NCBI RefSeq assembly: GCF_002967765.1
Contig: NZ_PUHY01000012.1
Location: 248,001 to 312,000 of the forward strand
Direction: 5' to 3'
From: Blastopirellula marina
GTDB lineage: Bacteria > Planctomycetota > Planctomycetia > Pirellulales > Pirellulaceae
DNA: 64,000 bases
Every line of letters starts with the position of its first letter. Position 1 is the first letter of the stretch. Positions 63,638-64,000 of this stretch are shown in pieces. The notes under the pieces are model-generated. The model worked only from the letters and a program-made list of their open reading frames with translations. It was not told the DNA's origin and searched no databases. The translations under genes were made by a program, and so were the position numbers.

Positions 63638-64000
63638 GGTTGCCTCAGAATTATGCAAGAATAGACGTAGGTTCAAAATCGTAAACCACTTAAATGCTAA
63701 GTGGATCGGTGTTAACTGTCAACGTACTCGGCTAACGGCTGCGCAGTTATTAAGCATTACATAGAAAGAATCACCTACCGCTGATCGATACAGCCGGAAA
63801 GATGCGCGCAACTGGCGGGAAGCTGGTTGAAAGTCGGGCATCCCCTGACACGCGATGATTTCTCGATCTATCTCCAAGTTCCCCTTTTTTCCGATATTGC
63901 CAGAAAAACATAGTAAGCAAAGCGGTTTTCATACCTTACGAGAGACGGCTACCTATAGGAATCCAAGCATTGCACCAGATGCGGCAGAACGAGCGACCAC
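63638..64000. other. 363-bp region upstream of argH, no gene seen
   Basis: Contains the dyad at 63686-63704 and otherwise only short frames without coding character. The argH promoter should lie here. The sequence after about 63780 has no recognisable gene start before the right edge. Confidence 0.4.
63686..63704. promoter_or_regulatory. Small dyad upstream of argH
   Basis: CCACTTA (63686-63692) and TAAGTGG (63698-63704) with a 5-nt spacer, 49 bp before the TTG start. Possible operator or leader hairpin. It does not resemble the Escherichia coli arginine-repressor box. Confidence 0.4.

Noticed and set aside
1-64000. tRNA, rRNA, CRISPR or phage genes
   Set aside because: No T-loop or acceptor-stem patterns, no regularly spaced repeats, and no structural phage or integrase proteins were seen by eye. 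A tRNAscan or profile search could still find something small.

Overview
The window is a chromosomal segment from a planctomycete, most likely of the Pirellulaceae (Blastopirellula/Bremerella type). This is judged from gene content: a chain of four DUF1559 prepilin-like proteins, two Cys-type secreted sulfatases, a heme peroxidase opening with a planctomycete-style MLEERQLLA surface motif, a PQQ-type sugar dehydrogenase fused to cytochrome c, an HTTM/vitamin-K-carboxylase homologue, many signal-peptide proteins of unknown function, and frequent weak or absent Shine-Dalgarno sites. I found no rRNA, tRNA, CRISPR array, phage or complete transposon.

Layout. 0-4.5 kb: a decayed fragment at the left edge, two related secreted proteins (one broken by an in-frame TAA), a small hypothetical gene and a SHOCT protein. 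4.5-10 kb: an outer-membrane barrel protein, the carboxylase homologue, an internally duplicated membrane protein, a small membrane protein, and a lipoprotein with an acyl-carrier fold that lacks its phosphopantetheine serine. 10-21 kb: a GH32/GH43-like secreted hydrolase with a suspicious middle section, the peroxidase, a SUKH-like protein, several secreted, lipo- and LRR proteins, and two paralogous secretin-N-domain-like proteins. 21-26 kb: a tightly overlapping minus-strand operon of one DUF2306 membrane protein and four DUF1559 pseudopilins, facing the secretin-like pair. 26-34 kb: a 29-bp inverted-repeat element, a SulP transporter with STAS domain, an M28 peptidase, small proteins and two sulfatases. 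34-41 kb: the PQQ dehydrogenase-cytochrome c-CBM protein, then the minus-strand cluster argB-argD-argF-rph with a planctomycete-type interspersed repeat between argF and rph. 41-47 kb: a peroxiredoxin-like protein, a MATE pump, a frameshifted ParD-like antitoxin, a type II NADH dehydrogenase carrying a cyclic-nucleotide-binding domain, and, divergent from it, a class II cyclic-nucleotide-phosphodiesterase-like enzyme. 47-55 kb: gltB-gltD (NADPH-type glutamate synthase) preceded by a LysR regulator. 55-64 kb: a secreted cyclophilin, a Tat-exported metallophosphoesterase, a three-gene operon (secreted HEAT protein with a pseudo-receiver domain, a sigma-54 activator without a sensor domain, a membrane endonuclease/exonuclease/phosphatase protein), and argH.

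How the genes work together. argB, argD, argF and argH cover four of the steps from glutamate to arginine, and gltBD supplies the glutamate. The sulfatases, the GH32/43-like enzyme and the PQQ dehydrogenase fit a lifestyle of degrading sulfated polysaccharides and oxidising sugars in the periplasm. The least ordinary sections are (i) the NDH-2/cyclic-nucleotide domain fusion beside a putative cyclic-nucleotide phosphodiesterase, (ii) the HEAT/pseudo-receiver - sigma-54 activator - EEP operon, (iii) the secretin-like pair facing the pseudopilin/DUF2306 operon, (iv) the serine-less ACP lipoprotein, and (v) the carboxylase homologue with a large insertion. All functional links are inferences from sequence and gene order.
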